Counted from the stretch's first letter, positions 37,525 through 46,622 are shown. The stretch is DNA of 64,000 nt from Thiobacillus denitrificans ATCC 25259 (GCF_000012745.1 NC_007404.1:310001-374000), one strand, 5' to 3'. Notes: generated from the sequence alone by a model not told the origin. Numbers and translations are program-made.

Positions 37525-38010
37525 ATGAAACAGGTGGATCCGGAAGACTGTGTAGGCGAGGCGGCGGGCGCCTTCGTGTTTCGATCGCGTCCCAACTGTT
37601 CGCTGACCTCGGCCCAGGAACAGCTCGCCCTGTGGAGCCTCGCGGCCCCGTGCGGTGCGGCGGCGATCGCCTTTGCCCTCGCGGGCTACTGGATCATCCT
37701 GCTCTACGCGGGATTGCAAGTGGGCGTGCTCGCATGGGCGTTCAGAGCGCTGCGCGAGCGCAAGGACGATTACGAGCGCCTGACGATCGACGGCGACAGG
37801 GTCGTGCTGGAATGGCGCAGCCGCAAACGCGAAGGCCGGCGCGAGCTGAATCGGCAGTGGACGCGGGTGCGCTGCACCTGCGCGGCCCCCGGGCGGAATT
37901 GCCGTGTTGGCGTCTGCTGTTACGGGCGCGAAACATTGGTCGGACAGTATCTGAGTGACGAAGCCCGGCTCCGGCTGGCCGCGACGTTACGCAGCAAGTT
38001 GCAGGCATAG
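37525..38010 (+). CDS. DUF2244 membrane protein, first gene of the aa3 oxidase operon
   Basis: A 161-residue protein with one hydrophobic hairpin (about residues 39-72) followed by a soluble C-terminal domain containing three cysteines (RCTCAAPGRNC). The FVFRSRPNCSLTSAQEQLA block near residue 15 is the DUF2244 signature. I chose ATG 37525, which has AGG eight bases upstream; an in-frame ATG at 37495 has no ribosome-binding site. DUF2244 genes often precede coxB in betaproteobacteria. The role is unknown, but oxidase assembly is likely from context. Confidence 0.8.
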   Translation: MKQVDPEDCVGEAAGAFVFRSRPNCSLTSAQEQLALWSLAAPCGAAAIAFALAGYWIILLYAGLQVGVLAWAFRALRERKDDYERLTIDGDRVVLEWRSRKREGRRELNRQWTRVRCTCAAPGRNCRVGVCCYGRETLVGQYLSDEARLRLAATLRSKLQA

Positions 38011-38067
38011 GTTGGCAACGGCGCCCGCAACGACTACCCATAACAATGTGAAGAGGATGGGGACGCG

Positions 38068-39216
38068 ATGAAAAGCACGTGGCGATGGACAAGCGGGACC
38101 GCTGTGGGGCTGCTGACGCAGCCTGCGCTGGCGGAGTACGGTTATAACCTGCAGCAGCCGGCCAGTCAGGTGGCCCATGACGTCTTCCAGCTGCACAACC
38201 TGATCATGCTGGTGTGCGCGGGAATCTTCGTCGTCGTGTTCGGCGCGATGTTCTACGCCCTGATCAAGCATCGCAAATCGGCCGGCCATCCCGCCGCGCA
38301 TTTTCACGAGAACACCACGGTCGAAATCATCTGGACCGTGATCCCGTTCATCATCCTGATGGGTATGGCCTATCCGGCGGCCAAGGTCGTGATCGACATG
38401 AAGGACACGTCGAACCCCGACCTCACAATCAAGGTCACCGGTTACCAGTGGAAGTGGGGCTACGACTACCTCAACGAGGACATCAGTTTCTACAGCACCC
38501 TCGCCACGCCGCGGGCCCAAATCACCGGCGCCGCGCCCAAGGGCGAAAACTATCTGCTCGAAGTCGACGAGCCCGTCGTGGTGCCGGTCGGCAAGCGCGT
38601 GCGCATGCTGATCACCGCCAACGACGTGTTGCACGCGTGGTGGGTGCCCGCGCTGGGCGCCAAGCAGGACGCGATTCCGGGGTTCATCCGCGACATCTGG
38701 TTCAAGGCCGACGCGGTCGGAACGTATCGCGGGCAGTGCGTCGAGCTCTGCGGCAAGGACCACGGTTTCATGCCGATCGTCGTCGAGGTCGTGTCGCAGG
38801 CCGACTACGAGGCCTGGGTCGCCGGCAAGAAGAGCGCCGCGAAGCGCGCCGAGGCCGACAACACGCGTGAGTTCAGCGTCGCCGAACTGGTCGAGCGCGG
38901 CCAGAAGGTCTACGAAAGCAACTGCGCCGCCTGTCACCAGGCCGACGGCAAGGGGCTCGCGGGTTCGTTTCCCGCGATCAGCGGCTCGAAAGTCGCCACC
39001 GGCCCCATCGCCGACCACATTGCGCTCGTGCTGAATGGAAGACCGGGCACGGCCATGGCCGCTTTTGCGAAGCAGCTGTCCGACGCCGACATCGCGGCCG
39101 TCGTCACCTACCAGCGCAACGCGTGGGACAACAAGACCGGCGATCGGGTGCAGCCGGCCGACATCGCGAGCGCACGGGGCGGGGCCAAGGTCGCCGCCGC
39201 GTCCGCCGCACAGTGA
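38068..39216 (+). CDS. coxB: Cytochrome c oxidase subunit II with C-terminal cytochrome c domain
   Basis: CuA-carrying subunit of the haem-copper oxidase, 382 residues. A signal/leader segment at 8-22 is followed by two membrane helices (about 44-66 and 87-108). The CuA ligands are seen as HAWWVPALG near 191 and CVELCGKDHGFM near 227. An extra C-terminal domain carries a haem c motif CAACH near 286 with a distal Met further on, so electrons can enter through a fused cytochrome c (caa3-type layout). ATG 38068 follows GAGGATGGGG. It starts the structural part of the operon. Confidence 0.95.
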   Translation: MKSTWRWTSGTAVGLLTQPALAEYGYNLQQPASQVAHDVFQLHNLIMLVCAGIFVVVFGAMFYALIKHRKSAGHPAAHFHENTTVEIIWTVIPFIILMGMAYPAAKVVIDMKDTSNPDLTIKVTGYQWKWGYDYLNEDISFYSTLATPRAQITGAAPKGENYLLEVDEPVVVPVGKRVRMLITANDVLHAWWVPALGAKQDAIPGFIRDIWFKADAVGTYRGQCVELCGKDHGFMPIVVEVVSQADYEAWVAGKKSAAKRAEADNTREFSVAELVERGQKVYESNCAACHQADGKGLAGSFPAISGSKVATGPIADHIALVLNGRPGTAMAAFAKQLSDADIAAVVTYQRNAWDNKTGDRVQPADIASARGGAKVAAASAAQ

Positions 39217-39237
39217 CCATCCAGGGGAGAGCCGAGA

Positions 39238-40818
39238 ATGTCTGACGCAGTCCACGCCCACGAAGACCACGGACACCACGCGCACCCGAGCGGGATCATG
39301 CGCTGGCTGACGACCACCAACCACAAGGACATCGGGACCCTCTATCTGTGGTTCTCGCTGATCATGCTGTTCTCCGCCGGGAGCATGGCGCTCATGATAC
39401 GCGCCGAGCTGTTCCAGCCGGGTCTGCAGCTTACGCAGCCGGATTTCTTCAATCAGCTCACGACGATGCACGGGCTGATCATGATCTTCGGCGTGATCAT
39501 GCCGGCCTTCTCGGGCTTCGCGAACTGGCAGGTGCCGCTGATGCTCGGCGCCCCGGACATGGCCTTCCCGCGCATGAACAACTGGGCGTTCTGGATCCTG
39601 CCGGTCGCGGCGATCCTGCTCTTGAGTTCCTTCGTGCTGCCGGGCGGTGCAGTCGCGGGTGGCTGGACGATGTATCCGCCGCTCTACATCCAGGGCGGCA
39701 TCTCCTACGATCTCACGATCCTCGCCGTGCACATCATGGGCCTGTCGTCGATCATGGGCTCGATCAACATTATCACGACCATCCTCAACATGCGTGCGCC
39801 GGGCCTCACGCTGATGAAGATGCCGCTGTTCGTGTGGACCTGGCTGATCACCGCCTACCTGCTCATCGCGACCATGCCGGTGCTCGCGGGGGCGGTGACG
39901 ATGCTGCTGACCGACCGCAATTTCGGTACGCACTTCTTCAACGCGGCCGGTGGCGGCGACCCGGTCATGTTCCAGCATATCTTCTGGTTCTTCGCGCATC
40001 CCGAGGTCTACATCCTGATCCTGCCCGCATTCGGCATCGTCTCGCAGGTGATTCCGACCTTCTCGCGCAAGCCGCTGTTCGGCTACGCCTCGATGGTGTA
40101 CGCGACCGCCTCGATCGCGATCCTGTCGTTCATCGTCTGGGCCCACCACATGTTCACGGTCGGCATGCCGGTCGCCGCGCAGTTGTTCTTCATGCTCTCA
40201 ACCATGCTGATCGCGGTGCCGACGGGAGTGAAGGTCTTCAACTGGACCGCGACGATGTGGAAGGGCTCGCTGACTTTCGAGACGCCGATGCTGTTCGCGA
40301 TCGCCTTCGTCTGCCTGTTCACGATCGGTGGCTTCTCGGGCCTCGTGCTCGCGATTGCGCCGGTCGACATCCAGTTGCACGACACCTATTACGTGGTCGC
40401 GCACTTCCACTACGTGCTCGTCTCCGGCGCGCTATTCTCGATCTTCGCCGGCATCTACTACTGGCTGCCGAAATGGACCGGCCACATGTACGACGAGCGG
40501 CTCGGCAAATGGCACTTCTGGCTGTCGGTGATCGGCATGAACATCGTGTTCTTCCCGATGCATTTCCTCGGGCTCGCTGGCATGCCGCGGCGCATTCCCG
40601 ACTACTCGCTGCAGTTCACCGAGTTCAACCAGATCGCGACGGTCGGTGCCTTCATGTTCGGATTCAGCCAGCTCATCTTCCTGGTCGTGGTCCTCAAGGC
40701 GATCCGCGGCGGCGTGAAAGCCCCGGCCCAGGTGTGGGAGGGCGCGGAAGGCCTCGAGTGGACGGTGCCGTCGCCGGCGCCGTATCACACCTTCGTCACT
40801 GCGCCGGTGGTCAAATGA
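39238..40818 (+). CDS. coxA: Cytochrome c oxidase subunit I (aa3-type)
   Basis: Catalytic subunit of 526 residues with 12 membrane helices. Haem a and a3/CuB ligands are visible: TTMHGLIMIF near residue 76, AHPEVYILILPAFG near 257 (CuB His and the cross-linked Tyr), WAHHMFTVG near 301 (two CuB His) and VVAHFHYVLVSG near 386 (haem a3 and haem a His). These mark an A-type proton-pumping oxidase. GGGGAGAG lies upstream. The stop overlaps the 40-residue assembly peptide by ATGA. Confidence 0.97.
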   Translation: MSDAVHAHEDHGHHAHPSGIMRWLTTTNHKDIGTLYLWFSLIMLFSAGSMALMIRAELFQPGLQLTQPDFFNQLTTMHGLIMIFGVIMPAFSGFANWQVPLMLGAPDMAFPRMNNWAFWILPVAAILLLSSFVLPGGAVAGGWTMYPPLYIQGGISYDLTILAVHIMGLSSIMGSINIITTILNMRAPGLTLMKMPLFVWTWLITAYLLIATMPVLAGAVTMLLTDRNFGTHFFNAAGGGDPVMFQHIFWFFAHPEVYILILPAFGIVSQVIPTFSRKPLFGYASMVYATASIAILSFIVWAHHMFTVGMPVAAQLFFMLSTMLIAVPTGVKVFNWTATMWKGSLTFETPMLFAIAFVCLFTIGGFSGLVLAIAPVDIQLHDTYYVVAHFHYVLVSGALFSIFAGIYYWLPKWTGHMYDERLGKWHFWLSVIGMNIVFFPMHFLGLAGMPRRIPDYSLQFTEFNQIATVGAFMFGFSQLIFLVVVLKAIRGGVKAPAQVWEGAEGLEWTVPSPAPYHTFVTAPVVK

Positions 40819-40937
40819 GCGCGGAGCTCACGGGAATGGCCGACGACCGGCGCAAGGGCAAGCTCCGCACGGCCTTGCTGCTCGCGGCCTTCGCGCTCGG
40901 CCTGTTTGTTTTCACGCTTTATACGGGGCTCAAATAG
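40815..40937 (+). CDS. Cytochrome oxidase small assembly protein (40 residues)
   Basis: A 40-residue peptide, too short for most gene finders. It begins in the ATGA overlap with coxA: a charged N-terminus (MSAELTGMADDRRKGKLRT) followed by a single membrane helix (ALLLAAFALGLFVFTLYTGL). Small proteins of this form lie between coxA and ctaG in many betaproteobacteria and are named cytochrome oxidase small assembly proteins. It ends three bases before ctaG. Confidence 0.82.
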   Translation: MSAELTGMADDRRKGKLRTALLLAAFALGLFVFTLYTGLK

Positions 40938-40940
40938 GCC

Positions 40941-41489
40941 ATGGTTCGCGGCAACGGGCGCATGCTGACCAAGCTCGTCGTCGTCGCGGTCGTGATGTTC
41001 GGCTTCGGCTTCGCGCTAGTGCCGTTTTATTACAAGATCTGCGAGGCGACCGGGATCAACGCCGGGGGCGAGCAGAGCCTGGCGAAGAACACGCAGATCG
41101 ACACGAGTCGCTGGGTGACGGTCGAACTCGACGCGAACACCAACGGCGCATTGCCGTGGCGTTTCGCTGCCACCGAGCGTCGCGTCCGCGTTCACCCCGG
41201 TCAGCTCGTGCAGATCGAGTACGAAGTCGTCAACACGAGCACGCGTGCGATCGTCGGCCACGCGGTGCCGAGCTACGGCCCCGCGCGCGCGGCGAATTTC
41301 TTCAGAAAGATCGAGTGTTTCTGTTTCACGCCGCAGACACTCGCCGCCGGAGAAACACGGCGGATGCCGGTGATGTTCGTCCTCGACCCGACGATGGACC
41401 CCGAGGTGCATACCGTGACCTTGTCGTACACGTTTTTCGAGTCCGAGAAGGACGCGCAGGCCGCGCGCGGGAACCCGGGGCGTGCCTGA
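40941..41489 (+). CDS. ctaG: Cytochrome c oxidase assembly protein CtaG/Cox11
   Basis: Copper chaperone that delivers CuB to subunit I. It has 182 residues with one N-terminal membrane helix (about 11-29, LVVVAVVMFGFGFALVPFYY) and a periplasmic beta domain. The copper-binding CFCF motif is at KIECFCFTPQTL near residue 118, and the PVMFVLDP block near 139 is conserved. Two in-frame Met codons (1 and 8) are possible starts. Its 3' end overlaps the DUF2970 gene by 8 bases. Confidence 0.95.
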   Translation: MVRGNGRMLTKLVVVAVVMFGFGFALVPFYYKICEATGINAGGEQSLAKNTQIDTSRWVTVELDANTNGALPWRFAATERRVRVHPGQLVQIEYEVVNTSTRAIVGHAVPSYGPARAANFFRKIECFCFTPQTLAAGETRRMPVMFVLDPTMDPEVHTVTLSYTFFESEKDAQAARGNPGRA

Positions 41490-41679
41490 GCGCGGCAACC
41501 TCAAGGCCGCGCTCGCCGTGTTCTGGAGTTTCTTCGGTGTGCGCAAGCGCCGGGACTACGACACCGACGCGCAGAACCTGACGCCGGCCCAGGTCGTGAT
41601 CGCCGGGCTGATAGGCGCCGCGGTGTTCGTGCTGTCCTTGTTGCTGCTGGTGTATGCGGTGATGCAGTTCGTGACGTGA
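41482..41679 (+). CDS. DUF2970 small membrane protein
   Basis: A 65-residue protein starting at GTG 41482, inside the end of ctaG. A soluble N-terminus (NLKAALAVFWSFFGVRKRRDYD) is the DUF2970 signature, and one membrane helix (VVIAGLIGAAVFVLSLLLLVY) follows. Members of this family sit between ctaG and coxC in betaproteobacterial oxidase operons. Function is unknown, presumably assembly or stability. Confidence 0.85.
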   Translation: MPERGNLKAALAVFWSFFGVRKRRDYDTDAQNLTPAQVVIAGLIGAAVFVLSLLLLVYAVMQFVT

Positions 41680-41709
41680 ACCAACCACAAGACGAGAAGA
41701 GGGGATGAG

Positions 41710-42576
41710 ATGAGTCTGGCACAAACTGACAAGTATTATCTGCCGCAGCCTTCGATCTGGCCGTTCGTCGGCTCGGTCGCGCTGCTGTTGATGGCGGTCG
41801 GCGGCACGATGACGATGCGCGAAATCGACAACGGCGGATGGGTGCTGCTCGCCGGGCTCGCCGTCCTGTTCTACATGATGTTCGGCTGGTTCGGCGAGGT
41901 GATTCGCGACAGCGAGGCGGGACGCTACAACAGGCAGGTCGATTCCTCCTACCGCTGGTCGATGAGCTGGTTCATTTTTTCCGAAGTGATGTTCTTCGCG
42001 GCCTTTTTCGGTGCGCTGTTCTATACCCGTGTGCTCTCGGTGCCGTGGCTCGCCGACGCCGAGACCGGCAGCTTGCTATGGAAGGGCTTCGAGGCGACCT
42101 GGCCGACCGCCGGGCCCGGGCTTGCCCAGGACGGATTCGCCTTCACGCCCATGGGCGCATGGGGGATTCCCGCGATCAATACGCTGCTGCTACTGAGCTC
42201 CGGCGTGACGGTGACCTGGGCGCACTGGGGCCTGAAGAAGGGCAATCGCACCCAACTCATCCTCGGCCTCGCGATGACGGTTGCGCTCGGCGCCACGTTC
42301 CTCGCGTTGCAGGTGTACGAGTACCACCACGCCTATACCGAGCTGGGCCTGACGCTGGGGGCCGGCGTTTACGGCGCGACCTTCTTCATGCTCACGGGCT
42401 TCCACGGATTTCACGTGCTGGTCGGGACGACGATGCTGATCGTGATGCTGTTGCGTTCGATCGCTGGCCACTTCACCGCCGAACACCATTTCGCGTTCGA
42501 GGCCGTGTCCTGGTATTGGCACTTCGTCGACGTCGTGTGGGTGCTGCTGTTCATTCTGGTGTACTGGCTGATCTAG
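41710..42576 (+). CDS. coxC: Cytochrome c oxidase subunit III
   Basis: Non-redox membrane subunit of 288 residues with seven helices. WFGEVIRDSEAGRYNRQVD near residue 56, FSEVMFFAAFFGALFY near 86, and the C-terminal FHGFHVLVGTTML near 233 and WYWHFVDVVWVLLF near 267 are conserved COX3 blocks. A clear AGAGGGGATGAG ribosome-binding site precedes the ATG. It ends the structural genes, and a minus-strand gene follows before SURF1. Confidence 0.96.
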   Translation: MSLAQTDKYYLPQPSIWPFVGSVALLLMAVGGTMTMREIDNGGWVLLAGLAVLFYMMFGWFGEVIRDSEAGRYNRQVDSSYRWSMSWFIFSEVMFFAAFFGALFYTRVLSVPWLADAETGSLLWKGFEATWPTAGPGLAQDGFAFTPMGAWGIPAINTLLLLSSGVTVTWAHWGLKKGNRTQLILGLAMTVALGATFLALQVYEYHHAYTELGLTLGAGVYGATFFMLTGFHGFHVLVGTTMLIVMLLRSIAGHFTAEHHFAFEAVSWYWHFVDVVWVLLFILVYWLI

Positions 42577-42604
42577 TGCGCGGCGCGGCGCTGTTCCGCC
42601 ACGG

Positions 42605-42805
42605 TCAGCGCAGCCCGTTTTCCGGTATGAGGCCCAGGTAGTGGCCCAGCATGAGCAGGGCGAAAAGAATGAACGAGAGCGCGATGCGCACGGTGAGCAT
42701 CTTGACCGTGCGGTCCGACTTGCCTTTGTCCTTGACGAGGTAGTAGAGGGCGCTCGCGAGGCTGGCCAGAATGAGAACGATCAGGAGTAGGGCAAGGACG
42801 CGCAT
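42605..42805 (-). CDS. Twin-transmembrane protein, DUF2909 family
   Basis: A 66-residue protein with two membrane helices (about 2-22 and 36-57) joined by a charged YYLVKDKGKSDRTVKM turn, the DUF2909 pattern. ATG 42805 is chosen over an upstream start in the same frame because the added residues are polar and variable. It is encoded on the opposite strand to all its cox neighbours, between coxC and SURF1, so it either has its own promoter or the arrangement is regulatory. Function is unknown. Confidence 0.78.
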   Translation of the reverse strand: MRVLALLLIVLILASLASALYYLVKDKGKSDRTVKMLTVRIALSFILFALLMLGHYLGLIPENGLR

Positions 42806-42874
42806 GGTGGGATCCGCACGGGAAAATCGAAGTCTAGCCGGATTGTGGAGCATGCCTACTTGTCGAGTTTAGGG

Positions 42875-43591
42875 ATGGGCAGATGGCAGTTCACGCCCGG
42901 CCGGTGGCCGACGGTGGCGGCTCTGTTTTTTTTCGCCTTGACGCTCTGGCTCGGCAACTGGCAGAGCGGGCGCGCTGAAACCAAGCGTGCGCTGCAGGCG
43001 CGTTACGACGCGGCTCTTGCCGAGGCGCCGCTGCGGCTCGGCGCCGCAACGGTCACCTCAGACAGCGTGCGCTATCGCAAAATCGAGGTTGAAGGCGTCT
43101 TCGACGCGGCACGGACGATACTGCTCGACAACCGGATCGCGCAGGGCGTCGCGGGCTATCACGTGCTGACGCCCCTGCTGCCGGGAGCCGGTTCACCTGG
43201 TGTCCTCGTCAATCGCGGCTGGCTCCCGGCCGGCCGGTCGCGCGCAGAGGTCCCGCAGCCCCCCACGCCCGCCGGCCCGGTGAAACTGCAAGGGATCGCG
43301 GTCGACCCCGAGACCCGCTACGTCGAACTCGGCAAGGCCACCACCGAGGGCCGGGTCTGGCAGAACCTCGATTTCGAGCGCTATGCCCGGCAAAGCGGCC
43401 TGCGCCTGCAGCCTATCCTGCTGTTGCAGACGACGGAACTCGACGACGGTCTTTACCGCGCGTGGCCGCGGCCCGACGCGGGCGTCGACATGCACGTCGG
43501 CTACGCCTTCCAGTGGTACAGTCTGGCGACGACGGTCGCCGTGCTGTGGGTCGTGATGAATGTCAAGCGTCGCCCCGCGCGCGGCGACTGA
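42875..43591 (+). CDS. SURF1 family cytochrome oxidase assembly protein
   Basis: A 238-residue protein with helices at each end (about 8-28 and 208-228) flanking a periplasmic domain, the SURF1/Shy1 layout. It is thought to help insert haem a into subunit I. LGNWQSGRAETKRAL near residue 26, VLVNRGWLPAGRSR near 110 and HVGYAFQWYSLATTV near 207 are the family's conserved blocks. I chose ATG 42875 (MGRWQFTPGRWPTV); a GTG ten codons upstream is possible but gives an atypical N-terminus. A Sco-like gene follows. Confidence 0.9.
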   Translation: MGRWQFTPGRWPTVAALFFFALTLWLGNWQSGRAETKRALQARYDAALAEAPLRLGAATVTSDSVRYRKIEVEGVFDAARTILLDNRIAQGVAGYHVLTPLLPGAGSPGVLVNRGWLPAGRSRAEVPQPPTPAGPVKLQGIAVDPETRYVELGKATTEGRVWQNLDFERYARQSGLRLQPILLLQTTELDDGLYRAWPRPDAGVDMHVGYAFQWYSLATTVAVLWVVMNVKRRPARGD

Positions 43592-43613
43592 GTACGTGAC
43601 CATCGCAAAACGC

Positions 43614-44183
43614 ATGACCATGCAACCGACCCCCCGCGCCAAACTGCTGTTCCTGATCGGCATATTCGTCGTGCCGGTGCTGCTCGCTTATCTCGCCTAT
43701 TTCGGCCTGCGGCCGACGGCGCACAGCAATTACGGCGATCTCTTGCCCGTCACACCGTTGCAGCACACGGGAGGCGTTTCCGGCGAGGGCGGGGCGTTCG
43801 ACCTGACATCGCTGCGCGGCAAATGGCTGATGGTTCACGTCGGCCCCAGCCGCTGCGACGCCGCGTGCCAGCAGCAGCTTTACCTGATGCGCCAGATACG
43901 TATCGCGCAGGGCAAGGAACAATCGCGCATCGAACGGCTCTGGGTGGTGACCGATGGCGGCGCGCTCTCGCCCGCGCTGCTGCAGGAGCACCCCGGTCTT
44001 CACGTCTGGCGGCCGGACAGCGTGGCGTTCGTCGCGCAGTTCCCGGCGACCGTTCCCCGCTCCGCGCACATCTATCTCGTCGACCCGCTCGGCAACCTCA
44101 TGATGCGTTTTCCCGTGCAACCCGCCCCCAAGGAAGTCATGAAGGATCTCAGGTTGTTGCTCAAAGCTTCGCAAATCGGTTGA
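43614..44183 (+). CDS. Sco1/SenC-like thioredoxin-fold membrane protein
   Basis: A 189-residue membrane-anchored protein with one helix near residues 11-30 and a periplasmic thioredoxin-like domain. GPSRCDAACQQQLYLMRQ near residue 75 gives the C-x3-C pair of Sco copper chaperones. The third Sco ligand, the His of the DHS block, is replaced: here the aligned sequence is PRSAHIYLVDPLG near 157, with Arg in its place. It may therefore be a thiol-disulfide reductase for CuA rather than a copper donor. The start could also be one of several upstream codons. Confidence 0.8.
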   Translation: MTMQPTPRAKLLFLIGIFVVPVLLAYLAYFGLRPTAHSNYGDLLPVTPLQHTGGVSGEGGAFDLTSLRGKWLMVHVGPSRCDAACQQQLYLMRQIRIAQGKEQSRIERLWVVTDGGALSPALLQEHPGLHVWRPDSVAFVAQFPATVPRSAHIYLVDPLGNLMMRFPVQPAPKEVMKDLRLLLKASQIG

Positions 44184-44191
44184 GCGCGCAC

Positions 44192-45175
44192 ATGTCCGCC
44201 TATCGCAACCTCGCCCTGCTCGCGCTGATACTGACCCTCGGCGTCGTCAGCCTCGGCGCTTTCGTGCGCCTGTCGGACGCCGGGCTCGGCTGCCCCGACT
44301 GGCCCGGCTGTTACGGCAAGCTGACGCCGCATCACGCGGCCGAGGCGATCGACGCGGCGATCGCCGCACAACCGGACGGCCCGGTCACACACCTGAAAGC
44401 CTGGAAAGAGATGGTGCACCGCTATTTTGCCGGCACCCTCGGCATGCTGGTGCTCGGTCTGGCAGTCCTCGCGTGGCGCAGGCGTCGCGATACGCGCGGA
44501 GGACCGGCGCTGCCCCTGCTGCTGCTCGGGCTGATCGTGTTCCAGGCGCTGCTCGGGATGTGGACGGTCACGCAGTTGCTCAAGCCCCTGGTCGTGACCG
44601 CGCATCTGCTGGGCGGCATGGCGACCCTGTCGCTGCTGCTGTGGCTATGGCTGCGCGAGCGCGGCGACGCGAGCGCCGGCGATTCCGCACGCGTCGATCG
44701 CTTGCGTGGGAGCGCGGTTCTCGCGCTGGCGCTGGTCACGATCCAGATCGCGCTCGGCGGCTGGGTCAGCAGTAATTACGCAGCCCTCGCGTGCACCGAT
44801 TTCCCGCTCTGCCAGGGAGCGTGGGCGCCAGCGATGGACTTCGCGCATGGCTTCACGCTGCAGCGCGAACTCGGTGAAACCGCTTCCGGAGAATTGCTCC
44901 CGCTCGCGGCGCTGACCGCGATCCACTGGACCCATCGCGTCATGGCACTGATCGTCGCGCTCTACCTCGCATGGCTGATCTCGCGGCTGCTGCGCACGCC
45001 GGGCTACGCCGGGCTCGGGATCGCGCTCGCTGCGCTCCTCGCACTCCAGGTGACGCTCGGAATCAGCAATGTGTTGCTGAGTCTGCCGCTGGGCCTCGCG
45101 GTCGCCCATAACACGGGCGCAGCGCTGCTGCTTGCAGCCGTTGTGTTGTTGAATTATCGCTTGAGGGGGAAATGA
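44192..45175 (+). CDS. ctaA: Haem A synthase (CtaA/Cox15)
   Basis: Integral-membrane enzyme that oxidises the haem O methyl group to give haem A for the aa3 oxidase. It has 327 residues and eight helices. [19 protein letters not shown] near residue 24, EMVHRYFAG near 72, VTAHLLGG near 133, [15 protein letters not shown] near 192, WTHRVMAL near 248 and VAHNTGAA near 306 carry the His ligands and loop Cys pairs of this family. The ATG at 44192 is chosen over an upstream start that overlaps the Sco-like gene. ctaB follows one base after its stop. Confidence 0.95.
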   Translation: MSAYRNLALLALILTLGVVSLGAFVRLSDAGLGCPDWPGCYGKLTPHHAAEAIDAAIAAQPDGPVTHLKAWKEMVHRYFAGTLGMLVLGLAVLAWRRRRDTRGGPALPLLLLGLIVFQALLGMWTVTQLLKPLVVTAHLLGGMATLSLLLWLWLRERGDASAGDSARVDRLRGSAVLALALVTIQIALGGWVSSNYAALACTDFPLCQGAWAPAMDFAHGFTLQRELGETASGELLPLAALTAIHWTHRVMALIVALYLAWLISRLLRTPGYAGLGIALAALLALQVTLGISNVLLSLPLGLAVAHNTGAALLLAAVVLLNYRLRGK

Positions 45176-45176
45176 C

Positions 45177-46073
45177 ATGGAGTCCTTGATGATCCAGGGC
45201 GCCGCGTGTCGCTGCCAGCAGTTCCTCGCCCTGTGCAAGCTGCGTGTGGTGAGCCTGATCGTGTTCACGGCCGTGATCGGGATGTTTCTGGCGGTGCCGG
45301 CCTGGCCGAGTTGGACCACGATCTGGGCCGGGACTCTCGGAATCGGGCTCGTCGCGAGCGCCGCGGCCGCGTTCAACTGCCTGATCGAGCAGAAAATCGA
45401 CGCCGTCATGGCGCGCACCCGCGCGCGCCCGTTGCCGCGAGGCGAACTGACCGGCACACAGACGCTCGTGTTCGCCGGCGTGCTCGGCGGAAGCGGTCTG
45501 CTTCTGCTCCATACCGTCGTCAATCCGCTCACGATGTGGCTGACGCTCGCGACCTTCGTCGGCTACGCGGTGATCTATACGGTTCTTCTCAAGCCCGCGA
45601 CGCCGCAGAACATCGTCATCGGAGGCGCCTCGGGCGCGATGCCGCCGGTGCTCGGCTGGGCTGCGGCGACCGGGGAGATTCACCACGACGCCTTGCTGCT
45701 CTTTCTCATCATCTTCGCCTGGACGCCGCCGCATTTCTGGGCGCTGGCGCTGTATCGGCGCGAGGAATACGCGAGGGCCGGACTGCCGATGCTCCCGGTC
45801 ACGCACGGCGAGGCCTATACGCGCCTGCATGTCCTGCTCTACACGCTGCTGCTGCTCGCCGTGAGTCTGCTGCCGGTCGGCACCGGGATGGCCGGCGCCC
45901 TCTACCTCGTCGGCGCGGTCCTGCTGGGAGCGCGTTTCATCCAGTACGGCTGGGCGCTCCACCGCGAATACAGTGACGCGCTGGCGCGCCGGACCTTCCG
46001 GTATTCGATCTGGTATCTTGCCGCCTTGTTCGCGATCATGTTGCTCGACCACTATTTCCCGATACCGGTATGA
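45177..46073 (+). CDS. ctaB: Protoheme IX farnesyltransferase (haem O synthase)
   Basis: Polyprenyltransferase of the UbiA family that adds a farnesyl group to haem B. It has 298 residues with about nine helices. [20 protein letters not shown] near residue 62 is the first Asp-rich motif, and [19 protein letters not shown] near 180 the second conserved block. TTAs in the neighbouring ctaA show that both steps of haem A synthesis are encoded in this operon. It ends the aa3 cluster. ctaB and cyoE are equivalent names. Confidence 0.96.
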   Translation: MESLMIQGAACRCQQFLALCKLRVVSLIVFTAVIGMFLAVPAWPSWTTIWAGTLGIGLVASAAAAFNCLIEQKIDAVMARTRARPLPRGELTGTQTLVFAGVLGGSGLLLLHTVVNPLTMWLTLATFVGYAVIYTVLLKPATPQNIVIGGASGAMPPVLGWAAATGEIHHDALLLFLIIFAWTPPHFWALALYRREEYARAGLPMLPVTHGEAYTRLHVLLYTLLLLAVSLLPVGTGMAGALYLVGAVLLGARFIQYGWALHREYSDALARRTFRYSIWYLAALFAIMLLDHYFPIPV

Positions 46074-46091
46074 TTTTTATGAGGATTTAAG

Positions 46092-46127
46092 CAATCTCTG
46101 GATATTCGGACAAGATTGTTTTATATT
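46092..46127 (+). promoter_or_regulatory. Promoter with inverted repeat in front of the Rrf2 regulator
   Basis: CAATCT (46092-46097) and AGATTG (46113-46118) form an inverted repeat with a 15-base spacer. It overlaps a promoter-like pair, TGGATA (46099-46104) and TATATT (46122-46127), 17 bases apart. The stretch is AT-rich against its surroundings. It could be an operator for autoregulation by the Rrf2 protein encoded downstream. Confidence 0.4.
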
Positions 46128-46157
46128 GTGCTTCTTCAATTGATCGTTGGGGCACGT

Positions 46158-46622
46158 ATGATCCTCTCGCGAACGAGCCAGTACGCGGTGCAGGCGCTGA
46201 TTTACATGGCGACCCAGCCCGACGCGACGCCGGTGCTGAACAAGGATATCGCCGCCAAACTGGGTGTGCCCGCCCCCTACCTCGCCAAGATCCTGCAGAG
46301 CCTCGCCAAGGGTAATCTGCTGTTTTCCTTCCGCGGCCGTCTGGGCGGCTTCTGCCTGCGCGAAGGGGGCGAAAAGATCACGCTCATGCAAATTTTCCTG
46401 CTGACGGAAGGCCCTGCGTTCACGCAGAGTTGCCTGCTCGGCCTGAAAAAATGCAGCGACGAGACCGCGTGTCCGCTGCATTTCCGCTGGGTTCCGGTGA
46501 AGAAGAAGATCATCGACCTGCTGCACGAGACGACGCTCGACAAGCTGGCGAAAGCCGTCGAGTCCGGGAAATACCGCCTCGCCGACGTTCCCGGCCTGCT
46601 GTTCGAACAGGTCAAGGCGTGA
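46158..46622 (+). CDS. Rrf2-family transcriptional regulator with three clustered cysteines
   Basis: A 154-residue winged-helix regulator. ATG 46158 gives MILSRTSQYAVQALIYMA, the standard Rrf2 N-terminus. The DNA-recognition helix lies around VPAPYLAKILQSLAKGNLL and the wing at FRGRLGGFCLR. The cysteines are spaced C-x6-C-x5-C (SCLLGLKKCSDETACPLH near residues 93-110), which in IscR/NsrR/RsrR relatives bind an iron-sulfur cluster that senses NO, oxygen or redox state. It sits between the aa3 and cbb3 gene sets and overlaps a Sco gene, so it may regulate terminal oxidase choice; this is inference. Confidence 0.88.
   Translation: MILSRTSQYAVQALIYMATQPDATPVLNKDIAAKLGVPAPYLAKILQSLAKGNLLFSFRGRLGGFCLREGGEKITLMQIFLLTEGPAFTQSCLLGLKKCSDETACPLHFRWVPVKKKIIDLLHETTLDKLAKAVESGKYRLADVPGLLFEQVKA

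Noticed and set aside
37987-40149. Long open frame of about 720 residues on the minus strand opposite coxB and coxA
   Set aside because: It is a shadow of real genes in high-GC DNA: charged low-complexity residues, no domain, and both coxB and coxA on the other strand have all catalytic residues.
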